This document shows positions 22,680 through 35,099 of a stretch of DNA of 64,000 nt, piece after piece. The notes below the pieces were generated by a model. It was not told where the DNA came from. It saw only the letters and a program-made list of their open reading frames with translations, and searched no databases. Position 1 is the stretch's first letter, and every line of letters starts with the position of its first letter. Location of the stretch: contig NC_083560.1 in assembly GCF_019925205.1 (NCBI RefSeq), positions 50,204,270 to 50,268,269 on the forward strand, in the 5' to 3' direction. The translations under genes were made by a program, and so were the position numbers. Origin of the DNA: Metopolophium dirhodum. Lineage: Eukaryota > Arthropoda > Insecta > Hemiptera > Aphididae.

Positions 22680-23745
22680 ACTTTTAGATTCTGATTGGAG
22701 CGATGAATGTATTGATTTTACAATGATGTGTTTTTTTATTTATTTTTTTTTGTCTGTGTACACGATAAGTAGTTGAAATAATGTTTCGATATTCATATTC
22801 AACTTCAGTATCTTTTCAGGTGGGAAAGTGAATCTAGTTGTTGGTACCTACCTTCTTTGGGGAGGTCAAAAATTAAAGTTCCCAGTAGTTTTTAAAAGTG
22901 CCGGGAAAAACAATTTTTGCCAAAGTTCATCAAATTTAAAATTTAATAATTATTTTGCAACTAAAAATGTATAAAATGTTCAACTTTTAGCTAACGATTG
23001 AAAATTTAAAACAAGATTCCATGTGAATAGGTTATATTATATAATTGCTTTATTCACAATAATCTCATCAATAGAGCCCGGATTTCAATTTCATATATTA
23101 TTGGTTGATCTTAGACAATGTTTTCCAAGTACAAAATTTGTTCAATGTAACGAATGCTTCAAAAATAAAAATTTTATTTTGCAATTTTTTGTATATTTTG
23201 ACGTTTTTTAATTTTTAGAATTATTTGTTCAATATACTCTACATATTTAGCCTATTCAAAATATTATCTAAAGATAAATTGTTTTCTTGATATTTAAGTT
23301 GTTTTCGTTTAGAGGTTTATCGGGTTTTTCCATAGTCCATACACATAGTTAATCATTCAATTCATTTCGATTTCATGTTTGTAATTTTAATAGGGTTAAA
23401 TATTGTGTTAAATAATAAAATTATTAAAAAATTAATACGGCATTTTTAAAGTTATTTTTGCGGTAAAATGCATTTTTTAAGGGCATTTGGGGCTATTATT
23501 TTAGAGCCTATTTGTATGATTTAAAGTGCATTTAAATCCGGACCTTTCTCATTAAATATATTTAGTTATATCATACTATCATAGGCTGACTGACCACCTT
23601 CGCCTAGAATCATTGTCTTATACAATGATATTATATTATCGAATTCAAATTTGACACCAACCATTACAGCGACCCACTTGTAACCTACTGTACAGCAGAG
23701 CAATAACCACTTGCCCACCTTTTTTTTCAATGGTATAAGATTCTG
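22680..23745 (+). repeat. Repeat R1 copy (forward), split by an insertion
   Basis: It begins with the 5' landmark shared with 51862 (gattctg..gcgatgaatgtattgattttacaatga; ttgtctgtgtacacga) and continues through 'gaatctagttgttggtacc' and 'ggtcaaaaatta'. It is interrupted at about 23072-23560 and resumes with 'catcatag gctgactgacc' up to 'acagcagagcaataaccac'. Comparison with 22680 and 51862 defines the 5' end of R1. Confidence 0.75.
23072..23560. mobile_element. MITE inserted in repeat R1 (hAT-like)
   Basis: Unrelated sequence of about 470 bp interrupts R1 between 'aataatctcatcaa' and 'tctcattaaatatattta'. The near-identical ctcatcaa/ctcattaa at the two sides would be an 8-bp target duplication. 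The insert ends with similar inverted termini: tagagcccggattt at the left and, reversed from the right, aaaggtccggattt. Uninterrupted R1 (copy at 1100-1140) reads 'attcacaataatatcatcaaatatact' across this site. Confidence 0.6.
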
Positions 23746-24120
23746 ATCAGAGCAATGTTTTTGGTCTATCTCTATTCTCTAAAACAAATGACCGTATAGG
23801 TGCATGTCATATTCACTGAATGTTTATATTAGCATTTTCTATACACCATAAAATGTTCAAAATATTTTGACTTGTTTACACACATTTTCATACTCCAATT
23901 TTTTTAGTTTTTTTTTTCTTATAATGTCAATCAAATTTCATTTGTTAAAAAGCTTGAAAATTTAGTACAAAATTGCTAATATATTGTAACAATGGTAGTT
24001 GAAAAATATTACAAATACACAGTCACAATTAGTTTTTATAATAATTTAAAATTCAAATTTTGAAAAAATACGTAAAAATCACGAAAATGTGCAAATTGTT
24101 TTGAGTTAGAAATTGATTGA
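23746..24120 (+). repeat. Repeat R1 fragment (forward)
   Basis: Landmarks are 'gaccgtataggtgcatgtcatattcactgaatgtttatattagcattttctatacacc', 'aagcttgaaaatttagtaca' and 'ttgaaaaaatacgtaaaaatcacgaaaatgtgcaaat'. The last is shared with 52460-52500. Confidence 0.7.
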
Positions 24121-24965
24121 TCATCGATCATGTGCATTTTTGCAAACTATAAAAGATGAACACTTAAGAAAATATAAATTGTAGATATTTCAGTTAAGCG
24201 ATTATATAGTTGTATTAAATAAATATTAACTACTAAGATATAAAGCCTCTTCACATATTAACACATATTAAATTATTTAAATTATTTTTATTACATGTTT
24301 TTAAATAACAATTATAATAATGAATGTTTGATGGATTTTATGAATGAACAATTATTATAGTCTTACACATAATTAATAACAAACTATTTAGTTTAAATTA
24401 TATTAATAACAAACTTATAATAGTAGTAGTAAATATTTTACAAAATGATTGTTAGTAAACAATTGTCTTAAATATTATTAACACACTTGGATTCCTACTA
24501 GGATAAAATACATGTTTTCATAGTTAAGTTCTTAATGAATTAAATTAATTAATTATAATGAGAATTAAGTATATTAAGTTAGATAGTTTTAAATTATTTG
24601 TCCATTTATATAATATATACTAATTTCAGTGAAATAAATAAAAGTAGTTAATTGATATTGACTAATATTTGAATTGCTTCTATACAAATAGTTAATTATA
24701 TAAATAAGTTATAACATACATCAGCATGTAATTTAATACATACAATTTAATACATTATACACAATAATTAAATGAGATTAAATAATAAAAAGTCTTTAAA
24801 TTTAAAAGGCTATATTTATCCAGACCTATCACCTAAATTAAATTAATTTTAAGTTTCAAGTTTCTTCTACACAATTATATAATATTATAATTAATTAGGT
24901 AAACAAAAACTAAGATCAAGATACAAATATTTTAACTTCATGACAAAAGCAAACTATGTATATCA
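24121..24965. other. AT-rich stretch downstream of the 25-kb exon
   Basis: This is very AT-rich (many taattaatta words) with no ORF. If the minus-strand exon at 24986-25812 splices at its GTAAGT, this is intron; otherwise it is 3' UTR and flank. Confidence 0.4.
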
Positions 24966-25812
24966 TTATTTTTTTTTTAACTTACTAGTAAAGGGACATT
25001 TAAAACGACATATCAATCCAAGGGTTCGGAGAAATTTTACTTCTTCGTTAATATCATATAATTTAATAGCAAACATTTTAAATGTGTTGTTGGGGAATTT
25101 ATCAAAAATTATTTGATCCAATTGTTTTCTTTCTTCTGTTTGAAGCTTGATTGTTTTTCCACGTGTAATTCGTACATCTGGAGTTTGATTAATTACTGAA
25201 TGATCACATGTTTCAGATTTCGGAACACTTTTATTATTAAAAGAGTTTGATGTCATACATGTCTGTTTAGTTTCTTTTGTAGCAGTTAACATATTACATT
25301 TTTCTATCTTTGGTTCAAGCTTATTGTATATTTGAAGTTCATTTAATTGAATATAATCTTCTAATTTTGTATAATTTTTATTATTGTTGATATTGTTATG
25401 ATCATCAAACGAATCTCCATAGATTATTGATGGTGGTAATTTAGTGAGCATTACATATAAATGACGTTTGTCAAATATATGCTTATAATTAGAAGGTACC
25501 ATAATTTCGTTATTATTTTTAACATTTAAATTACTTATTTCTTTTGAACTTGTTTTAAGAAAAGATAATTTATTGTTTATCTTTTCTTTTGGAAGAGACT
25601 TTTTTTTAATCGTATTTTTTGTTTTTGATATCACAATTTTACCATTTCTTAATATTCTAGGTTTATTAGCTGATAAAACCATAGAATTTTTCATTGATAT
25701 GATCAATGTTACGTATTTTGAAGAAAGAAATTTGAACTTTAAAATTATTTTAATAGGTATGTTGAATAAATAAATTTGATACCAATTGTTCTTTGTTCAC
25801 TGGCTTAAAAAC
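24966..25812 (-). CDS. Unidentified Asn/Lys-rich protein, probable host exon
   Basis: An open frame runs from ATG at 25694 to a stop at 24966 (about 242 residues). Alternatively the exon ends at 24986 with a strong donor, GTAAGT, directly after CPFTS. Upstream, a TTGTTGTTTTTTAG acceptor at about 25813 would open the exon at 25812, giving untranslated leader plus coding sequence. The protein is basic and polar: a Lys-rich N-terminus (KPRILRNGKIVISKTKN), an Asn-rich middle (DDHNNINNNKNYT), and a better-structured C-terminus (ERKQLDQIIFDKFPNNTFKMFAIKLYDINEEVKFLRTLGLI). There is no signal peptide, membrane segment or known catalytic motif. Length without stops in this AT-rich context, plus splice signals, argues for a real gene. 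I do not recognise the family. Confidence 0.55.
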
Positions 25813-25814
25813 CT

Positions 25815-27525
25815 AAAAAACAACAAATAACTCAATTAGCAAATACAATTTATTTTATATATACATAATTAAAATCTATGAGTACCTTAGTAGCAAAAAA
25901 TTTAGAATTAATTAGGTAGAGATTTAATATTTTTTTACATAAGCGCAAATTTCTAAACAGTTGCATATTTTTATCATTTTAAAATTTTTGGATTTTTGTC
26001 AGTTATCTTCACAAATCATAATAGTTTAAATCTAAGGCCGGGAGAACACACTGTCCGGTTTCGCACAGATCTATAACCGCTGGGGCTGTCATAAACCGTA
26101 GTATGTTGACGGTTTATTAATGCTGTGGCTGTAACAGGACGGTGTGTTCACGGCGTTCACGCACTAATGGTGAATCTTTTTTTCATATTCATGCATATTT
26201 AATGGTTATTGCATATTGAAGAGAAAATTTAAAAAAAAAATTGGATATTTTTAGAAAATATGTTAAATGATTGTTCTGTTTTTAAAAAAATTTCTTGCAT
26301 ATGTGTTGCATATTTTCACGATTTTGACTGGACATTATATGGCACAATTTGATACTTTTTAGTGCAGAAAAATCCATGCTCTACATAATATAAACTGAAT
26401 TAGAAATGTTATTTTTAATTGCAAATAAATTTTCAATATTATTTACAAAAATGTTTATTTCCAAATTTGACATAAGTAGTTGAGTGTACTTATATAGTGG
26501 ATACACAAAATAAGTAGTTACCGTGTTTGGTATTTATCAATTCTTCCTATGATTATTTCTCGTGAGTTTTTATTATTAAGGGGGCTCATGGCGTATCATG
26601 TTTTAAGGAGTAATATTCAGGCAATTAACATGACATGAAAATTTTGGGCTATGTCTAAGCATGAGTAGTAATTGAACATTAGTTTGTTTCCGAGAATTGC
26701 TGTAATGTCGCGTCGGGAAACCGCCGCTTGATGCAACTCTCGCACACGCACGCACATGTTAATAACTCGGGAAAAATAAAAATAATATATTATACTTATA
26801 ATAAGTATTCTTGAATACTAGAATATTATTCTTGTTTGCATAAATATAAAAAATACTAAAAGCAGTAGTAAATTAAACATGCTTTACGAAGTTCGATTGT
26901 AATTTCGAAGAGATGGTTATTGACTTTATAAGCTTCTAGACTGGGTATGCTCTTCAGGAATCATTTTTAAAATCAAATGTGCCCAAATTAAATATAAATG
27001 TAATGCAATTATTTCATGTGGTTTTTGAAAAAAAATCTTAATTTTAAGGTCTTTAAAAATTAAAAAATTAATTTCCTAAAAAGCCTAGATATTTTTTCAA
27101 AGAGTTCATACACGCGTAAAAAATTAAAATCGGACATTGACATTACTAAAACGTAAAAAAAACACGAGTTCTACGATCCCCTGATATTTTAACAGATTAA
27201 ATCGAAAGCATATTAACTATGTACAATGAAGAGCATTATTTATTTGTATTAGAAATTTATGCTTTTTTAATTTTAATTATTATACCTAATTTAATTGTTA
27301 AATTATGCAAAACCAATACTAATTTAATTACGACACGCATGTAAGTATTGGCTACAGCTATTTAAAAAAAATAATATACCTATTACTATAATTATAAAAA
27401 TATTGAACTTATTATTAGATGCATAGGTGGTAATATTTAAGGTTATATGATAGAAATGACACTTTTTAGTACCAAAAAAAAAGAGTCTACAATAGGTTAG
27501 ATTTAATAATATAGTTTTAAAATCA
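25815..27525. other. Intergenic/intronic region with a small MITE
   Basis: No gene was recognised. A GC-richer spot at 26036-26155 is described separately. Another at 26690-26770 (gtcgcgtcgggaaaccgccgc; cacacgcacgcacatg) shows no ORF. Confidence 0.4.
26036..26155. mobile_element. Short inverted-repeat MITE (about 120 bp)
   Basis: The left end ggccgggagaacacactgtcc and the right end ggacggtgtgttcacggc are inverted repeats with a few mismatches. The interior has a second imperfect palindrome (ataaaccgtagtatgttgacggtttat). The region is clearly GC-richer than its flanks. No target duplication could be resolved. Confidence 0.5.
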
Positions 27526-27530
27526 ATACT

Positions 27531-27774
27531 ATAGTCGGGGGAATGAAAACTTGCTGCTGATACGCACACTTCTGGTGGTGAATTTTTGAGATGGTTTTGC
27601 AGAGCGTGCATTTTGAAATATTATATTCAGATAATATTATTTTATATTATAATTACCTAATACAAATGTATTATAGAATTATGTTGTCTATGATTTTTAG
27701 TACTCCTGCTTTCCGAAGAAAAAAAAGGTTGCTAACATATCACTAGCAGCCAATTTTCATTCTCCCGACTATAT
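27531..27774. mobile_element. MITE with TAGTCGGGRGAATGAAAA inverted ends
   Basis: atagtcgggggaatgaaaacttgctgct at 27531-27558 is matched in reverse complement by agcagccaattttcattctcccgactat at 27745-27772, about 28 bp with few mismatches. The element is about 244 bp. It is flanked by TA-rich sequence, so a TA target (Tc1/mariner type) is possible but not proven. The plus-strand ORF in the opposite direction is chance. Confidence 0.65.
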
Positions 27775-27959
27775 CATACAAATAATTGGTATAAGAATTT
27801 AAAGTGATACCCGAAGAAAATGTAATATTTATTATTTAATGAACAAAGAATATAAGTACGGCTGTACATACTTTGATTAGGGTAACCACCATCTATAATT
27901 AAAATTCTGCCGTATATATAGTCAATTTATGAGCATTTTTTAATTACCTACATTTATTA

Positions 27960-28168
27960 TACACGCTATAACTCACTTAAAAACTAAATTATCATAAAAA
28001 AAACTTCCAATAAAACACAGATAACGTTCTTACCATCAAGTTTCATAATAGGTCAATTCACTCTAATTTTTAAGCTAACGGCATAAAACTTGAATTTCTG
28101 AGCGTAAATTTGGTATGTTACGCGTTGGTAAGATGGAGACAACACATGCGGGTGTGGCGTCCTCTTAA
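27960..28168. repeat. 3' fragment of the TTAA element family
   Basis: It ends with aacacatgcgggtgtggcgtcctcTTAA, the right end of the MITE at 14485-14915. The preceding sequence (ataactcacttaaaaact..; aataggtcaattcactctaattttt) matches 39230-39375 instead of the MITE. This indicates a longer relative of the family. Confidence 0.55.
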
Positions 28169-28914
28169 ACTATGTGTTAGGTATATGACACATAAATTGA
28201 CTATGCATACTACGGGCAGAAGACATTTTAAATTTTTAATGAGGTACAAAATTAAATGAAGTTTGGTATCCATTTTATTTCCATTTTTGGTACTCTACTA
28301 CATCGACTTATCAAGTACCTACCTACTAATGTTTTTTAACTGGTTTTAGGTTTATTCATATTATCCGTTTGATTATTTAAATATGATTCTTAATTTAGGT
28401 AATTTATATTTAATCAGTGTGAACAAAGTCCGTACTAACTGTAAGAAATTAAATTACGTTTACATGAAGGTTAAGTTAGATTAATGTCAGCATAGCCGTC
28501 TTATGGAAAATAATAATATTATATATTTACTTTAATGGTATTTTAATGGTATTTTAACTATCTAAAAGTGGATATATAATTATTAACATGTTAGGTATAT
28601 ACCGGCCGTGGTTATATTCGCAGTGGATCGAGATATTTTTTATTAGTAGAATGATAGCAAGTAGCAACCGAGATTACTGTGGACGGAAAAAACACGTGTT
28701 TTTAACTCCGGATAATACTGGATCTATACCATTTTTTTACCATAAGATTATGAACATTAATATATATAAACTCATCTCCAAAGAATGTACGTTGAGTATC
28801 GAAATATATCATAGGTATAATACTCATACTCACATGTAGAACATTACAGGCGTTTAAACGTGTTGACGCATAAATGAATAATAAAAATCTCGAAAGACTT
28901 GTTGAGTGTTGAAC

Positions 28915-29080
28915 CGGACGACGGACAAAATGAACTAACAAAGACAGTTGTGCGTCAATCGACAGTCACGTACTCAGTAGTCCCTGACTAGTCAGTACTC
29001 CCATTCAACCGACACCAAATATTGTCAGTATAGTACTGGTGTGACCACAGAGCCATGATTACAGTGTTGCAAACTCAACG
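28915..29080 (+). promoter_or_regulatory. Possible transcription start and tiny first coding exon
   Basis: A GC-moderate block contains several TCAGT/TCAGTA words, which resemble the arthropod Inr. It is followed by ATG at 29055 opening MITVLQTQ, and then CG|GTACGTAAG at 29080, a near-ideal splice donor. No downstream exon was found, so the gene, if any, would continue across large introns. The evidence is weak. Confidence 0.25.
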
Positions 29081-29259
29081 GTACGTAAGCCGGACAGTGA
29101 ACAAAATATTATTATATTGTAGGGATGATTCAATGGTTAGGTGTTGGGACATCCATCCACAAAGAACAAGGGGAATTCCGAAATTTCCAAATCTCATACG
29201 GTCGAATAAATCGAAGATTTTCGTTGTAGAAATTGTACGTTGAAATCATGAACTAATCG

Positions 29260-30240
29260 TAGGCATTTTAGGGTTGGACCCTTTAAAATCACCAACATTT
29301 TCATAACATGAGCAAACCACACATTTACCAACCGAAAAATTCGTTATTCATTAATTAACTTAACCACGAGTAACATAATATTATTATGAACACCCTGAAT
29401 GAGATAAAAGTTTGATAGATATATACGTTTATATTATACGAAAAAAATAATTTAATACCTAGAATATCTGATAAATATTAATAATTGACTGAAAACTTTT
29501 TAAATATTTTGTTTATTTATATGAGTGAATATTAATAATTAATTTATTCATTTAGTTCAAATAAATATAATGAACCCTTATTTTTCCCAGGAGAAAATTG
29601 TCTTACACAAGGAGAAAAAGTTTATTATTTCATCCAAAACAGATAAGATACTGACTGCTTCTCAATCAATACCTCATTGGTATTAACCGGTGTTCTTTTT
29701 AATTCAATGATTCAAAACGGTTAACATTGCCTAATAGGTAACTACTTTGAATATGACAGTGTTTTTTGAACTACATAAAAAACAAAGACTATACTCCAGT
29801 CGTGAGGTTTGACTTTTCAGTGAAGGCAACAGTCTTGTAACCATCTGCTGTAAGACTAATTTCATTACTCATATAAATATATAATATACAAATATATATA
29901 TATATATATGTTATGAAGACATTTCAATAAGACTAAGTAAACGTATATTTAATGCGGATAACAAAGCAAAACACTTGGTATCTTTTTTGTAAATATCTTT
30001 CATTTAGGTAGAAAAAAGATGTTTGAATGGGAAAATTGTATGTTTTTTATCTATACTCCTATTAATACAAATCAAAGAAAATATAATTTTTGATGGTCTT
30101 CCAAAATCTTTTGATTTCAAACAATGAATAATATATAAATGCACTTACTCCTCTGGTAATATCCAAATAGGCAGAAAAAACTTTTGTCCCCGAAGTGCTA
30201 AAAAACAAGGAGTGAGGTGTTCAAAGAAAAATTAATGGTT
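29260..30240. other. AT-rich stretch, no gene
   Basis: It contains a short (AT)n microsatellite at about 29888-29910 and nothing else recognised. Confidence 0.4.
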
Positions 30241-30245
30241 TAGAG

Positions 30246-30330
30246 CAGTGTTTCTTAAACTGTTCTGCGAAGATCACTTCAGGGTTTCTCAAAACTTAAG
30301 TGCTTTAGGAGGTGCTTTATTTCAACATTT
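30246..30330. mobile_element. hAT-type terminus (single end)
   Basis: CAGTGTTTCTTAAACTGTTCTGCGAAGATCAC resembles the terminal repeat of Charlie-like hAT elements (CAGTG-YTTCTYAAACT). The matching right end was not found; the LINE tail that begins about 200 bp away may have disrupted it. Confidence 0.4.
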
Positions 30331-30519
30331 TCAAGAAAATTGCTTTAAAAATCTAACTAAAGATTAATAGTGGCTAGTGGGTATTAACGAAAAAAATATT
30401 TTTTGTATATTAAATAATAATATATATGATATAGTTTGTAGTTCTATAGTGTAGGTACTTATAGTGCTTATATACAGTACAGAGGTTAGGTGGTTACTAA
30501 CTCTTATTTTTTAATTAAG

Positions 30520-30986
30520 GGATGAGGTGCATGCATATAAAGTTTAGGGTTACTGGTTCTTTGCTAAAAATCTCTCATACTCAACATGGTTATGAACCTT
30601 TAGCTATAAGACTCAGTTTAGATTCCTTGGTTGATCGTCAACATTCACTTAATCTCCAATTCTTAAAAAATATTCAATCTAGTAAAATAGACTCACCTAC
30701 CCTCCTATACTTGATTAGTTTTAAGGTTTCCCAACGATCAGTCCGACATTCAGTCCCTTTTTCCATTCCACTATTCTCCACAAACAATATGTTAAATGAA
30801 CATATTAAGTGTATTATGTCCATTGCCAATGTGAATCCTTCTTCCTTCTCTTTTTAAATTATTATTAATATTGTTGTGTATAAATCTTAGTATATTAAAT
30901 TTAATATTGTTCTTGTATATTAATATATGTGCTATGCAATATTGTTAAATGGCTCAGTCCATAAAATCTTAATAAATAAATAAATA
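30520..30986 (+). mobile_element. 5'-truncated jockey-type LINE, ORF2 C-terminus plus tail
   Basis: The ORF at 30522-30857 encodes YEPLAIRLSLDSLVDRQHSLNLQFLKN, then SKIDSPTLLYLISFKVSQRSVRHS, then NVNPSSF. This is the pattern of the extreme C-terminus of jockey-clade reverse transcriptases (LVDRR..NLxFL..L..G.IDxPxLL..I.F.VP.R..R). It is followed by about 110 bp of UTR and a (TAAA)n tail at about 30970-30986, typical of LINE 3' ends. The copy begins abruptly near 30515, consistent with 5' truncation. It is dead on arrival because no catalytic domain is included. Confidence 0.8.
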
Positions 30987-30989
30987 ATG

Positions 30990-32605
30990 TATACTCTTTC
31001 TACATTCCTACAAAGGTAAGAATATTATCTTCCTGGTTTTTATTGATATTTTAATTTTGAAGTCTACTTGGAAGCGAGTTATAAGCATTTTAAAATTATA
31101 ATATTTTAGTATTATAACTTTAAACTGAAAATATCAATAGAGGCATATAATATGCACTATATCAGGTGTGCCAAATGGATCTGCTCGGCCTACGGAAGTA
31201 TTCAAATCGACCCATAGAAATTTTAAACAAGTAGTAGATATAAATGAAAAGAAATATTATTATTTAAAAACAATTGTATTTTTGATTACTTTTAATAATT
31301 ACAAAATATCTAACAATAGGTAATTTATTATAAATATTATATATTAATACAAATAAATTTGTGTTTACTTTGCCTTAACTGATTCTATTAGCTGTTAAAT
31401 GTGTAAAATGTGTAATCCCAATTGTTAACAAGGAGTGTAGATGTTTATCAGTTCAACAAGATTTTGTTTTAAATGAGAATTGTGCATCTGCAGTTCCAAA
31501 ATCTAGTTGTTAACTTGAATGGAGATATCCAGTACTTTAAAGTTTTATACAAACAATAATTTAATAATACAAAGTTATATATAATAACTCAGTCATCAAT
31601 TTAATAGACGAGTGATATTTTATTAAAAAAATAACTATCAAAACACAATAGTCTGCATTATCTAAATTACTTTAAAGAAAGATAATATTGCATTTATTGT
31701 TTGCTTCAAGATACTTATCGGAATGAACAAAAATAAGGGTCAGCACGACTTAACCTAAATAATGTTATTACCTTTAAGTTTGATAATTTTTCAATTGACT
31801 ATAATATATATTATATAGATAGTTATATAGTGTTAAAGCTAACAAATAAAATTTGGTTCTGCTTAGTGTAAATTTGATGTGTTGTACCTAGTACATATTG
31901 TTTATGTACAGGTAGTGTATTGTTGTTTATTTCTTCAAAAAGATAACAGGTTTGTAAGTGTTTATATGTTAAACTGAAACAATACATGCGGCATACTATG
32001 ATCCTATTAATAAAAAATGTTGTTAGCATGTATGACAAAAATGATTTAATACTTAACTGTGAATTAATGAGCATATTTTACACTTTAACAAATATATTTA
32101 GTTGCTCAAGAAAAAAATTAAATTATAAAAATATAGAATAATTAATCAAGTATTGTTTATGAGAGATGCAGGGAATAAGATCCCCCACATGTTTATAAAC
32201 TATGGGTACATTTCTGCAATCCCCTCGGCAATCTCAGTATGTATGCCCAAGTGCTGCCTATGTCTACATTCTACACTATTGTAGTACCCGGTGTAGCTTA
32301 ATACCCTATGTACCTATAGCTAATAGAACTAATATTAATGGCAATAGTAATTATCATGAAGAAGGCTAGGTTGACCTTGGATCCACATTACAAATAAAAT
32401 ATAGGTACATAAATTATACATATAATATAAAATATCAACTGAACAGGTTAAGAAAGCAGAGGACCTCGAAACAGACGAGCAGTGAATTAACGGATTTACG
32501 AATAAGTAATAGTTGGATAATTACAATTTTTAAGAAAGGGGTGAAGTACAACTAACGAATACCCAAACCGGCCAAACCATCATGTTATATTAAACTACAC
32601 ACATT
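30990..32605. other. Intergenic, no gene recognised
   Basis: A hAT-like word 'caggtgtgccaaatgg' occurs at about 31165 without a partner. Short ORFs (for example 32074-31823 minus) look random. Confidence 0.4.
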
Positions 32606-32611
32606 TTTATA

Positions 32612-33226
32612 TTTTAACCGGTGCTGCTCTCATATGCGGACTACAAATGCAAGCGGTTTAACATCATAAATGTAGACCGCATATCGTAGCAGAAAAACAA
32701 TAATTATTTATAAACAGCGTTATAAACACATACATCCACTAAAAGATAAAATTGGTCAGATAAAATGTTCTGATATATGTCATATCTTGTATTTTACAAC
32801 TATGTTTATTGTTATTAAAATATGAAATTGTTGATATACCTAACCTAGTGACTTACCTACAATTACTGTGCGACATTATAACAAATTTAATAAGTTTGTT
32901 AGTTACGAATTTGTCGTCGATTGTGTTGTACCTACTGAGTTTATATTTATGTCCGTTTTGTATATTGTGTGCATAATTCAATTAGAAGATTTTTATTCGT
33001 ACATTTTTTATATTGAGGTTTTTCATTTATTTTATGTAGACATATTATTAATACATTATATTTTTCAAATTTTAGCTAATAAACATATTATATTATAATT
33101 ATGAAAATATAAACATGGCGTATTACAATATAGGTATTATGCTATCTACGTCTTACAAGGTAGACCGCATACGTGAGCAGAAATATGTCGGTAGTCCGCA
33201 TATGAAAATAGCACCTTTTAACCTAT
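32612..33226. mobile_element. Foldback element with complex inverted ends
   Basis: ttaaccggtgctgctctcatatgcggactac (about 32614-32644) is matched in reverse complement by gtagtccgcatatgaaaatagcaccttttaa (about 33192-33222). Each end is itself a small inverted pair: the left end also has gtagaccgcatatcgtagcag at 32671-32691, and the right end starts with gtagaccgcatacgtgagcag at about 33161. This double-foldback architecture suggests a MITE. The 76-residue ORF inside is AT-driven and not supported. Confidence 0.6.
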
Positions 33227-33312
33227 CAATAAAATGCATCATACCTATATATAATAACATATTACATATATGATAATATTATATATGTTAAGGTAAAAGT
33301 ACGAATAGCGAT

Positions 33313-33395
33313 AAATCCTAGGTTTCGCCGACTACTGACGGTAAAAGTCTGAATTTCAGACATTTACCGATTGATTTCGGTAAAACCTAGGATAC
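33313..33395. repeat. 83-bp imperfect palindrome
   Basis: atcctaggtttcgccgactactgacggtaaaagtctgaatttcag pairs with the following half, ending tcggtaaaacctaggat. A central perfect stem, gtctgaa-tttcagac, sits at the axis. It may be a small MITE or a structured-RNA source. No TSD was identified. Confidence 0.6.
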
Positions 33396-33399
33396 ACAA

Positions 33400-35040
33400 A
33401 ATAGTTTAGTCAAACCCCGAATGATTTTTGTAGTATGAAAAAGTTACCTTTTTGGCTAATTTATTGACTGTATGAGTAGGTACACGTGTCAAGGTCTTCC
33501 GTTATTATTTATTATATTTAAGTCTAACTAAAATCCCTAAAATCGAACGTTGTACAATGAAGGAAATAGTTTCAATTTTGTTATATAATAAATTATAGTA
33601 ATAATATTAATAAAAAATTGTTACGAGCACCTTCACGTTAGTCAGGGTAACGATTGTCAATTTTTGGACTTAGAATAATTTCACTGAAGAATCAATAAAC
33701 GACTTAAACATTTTCAACTGAGTCTATATTTTATTACACCTGAAAACCATCCTCATTCCATGATACGCCACCTGCACAGTATTGGCTAATACTAGTATAT
33801 TAACCACACATAAAATACAAGTACAAAATAGGTAGGTACTAATATTTTTAAAGATTAAATGACTTTAGCTAGTTACAATAACAATTTATTTATTAACTAC
33901 CTCTTAAAAATTTAACTTTGATCAGTGTTATATTATAAGTTCTTTTTAATTGCAATTTTATAAAAGGTTATATTACCTATATAAATTATGTATTTGTGTA
34001 ACTATTAAGATAAAACTAATCGCACCCTCAATCAATATTTCAATGTTTAGATGCTTATTTTTTAATTTTTAATAAATTTTGTATCAGAGTAATTTTAAAA
34101 TGTTCCTTTTATTAAAGTTAAATATTAATAACTATTTATTGTTTGAATATTGAATTAAATATTTATAAGCAAGCAGTAGATTATGTACCTACTAATAAAT
34201 GCCCATAAAGGTGCACTTCATTTTTTTTATAAATATATGTAAGTATTTATTCTAAGTCAATAATTTATATCAAATTGTCATCATATTCCTGAAAAATGGG
34301 TACTTAAACCGTTAATTTTCCTAAATAATAAGAATAATACCGCATAAAAAAAATTTATAATAATATAAAAGATAATAGTACCTAATTCAAATAATATTCT
34401 ATTCTATTGAAATATACCTACATGGCAATTATTGTAAAAATTGTATTATTAAAGACCCTAATTTATACGTGTACCTACCACAAAATTAATACTAAGAACC
34501 TACACGTAGTAATAATAGTTTAATCTTTAAGCTAGATAAACAACAGTTTAAATTAATGATTGAAGAACAAAATATGTGTCTATGCGATCACATTAACAAT
34601 TTTAGTGGTTGTCTTTAGCTTGACATGAACACGGTACTTTTTTTTAAATATAATTGTGTCTATTTTTTTTTTTTTTTTTGTAGTTGCGTATTTGTGTAGG
34701 TATTAAAAATGGTTCAGGTTCCAGGTAAATAATTTTTGTCCATTTTTGTTTTACACATAGAGGCAAAAATTGTTTGTAATAAAAATTACGATAGAATAAT
34801 TGACGAGTTCGCTGAAAAGTTGTATGTAGGACTCTGTAGGCAATGCTATTTTTTAAAAAATGTATGTATTTTATTTGTGATATTGTTTATAAACTTTATT
34901 TCAATAATTATTATTTAATCGAATTTTTTTTATTATTTTATTTTCAATGTCTATATTAAAGTAAATTTTCAATAATTTGAATTTGCCCTATTTCCCCTAA
35001 GAGGGGATAGGGTGGAGGAGCGGAAAATTATTCAGGGGCC
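33400..35040. other. AT-rich stretch, no gene
   Basis: It is mostly AT-rich with TAGGTA words and a T-run at 34660-34679. Nothing codes convincingly. Confidence 0.4.
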
Positions 35041-35099
35041 TATAGCGACACTTGTGCTAAATACGGCCTTGACCCTAGAAGCATAATAATAATTGGTCG

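Noticed and set aside
32868..33098. 76-codon membrane-like ORF
   Set aside because: Hydrophobicity follows from AT-rich codons, and it lies inside a foldback element.
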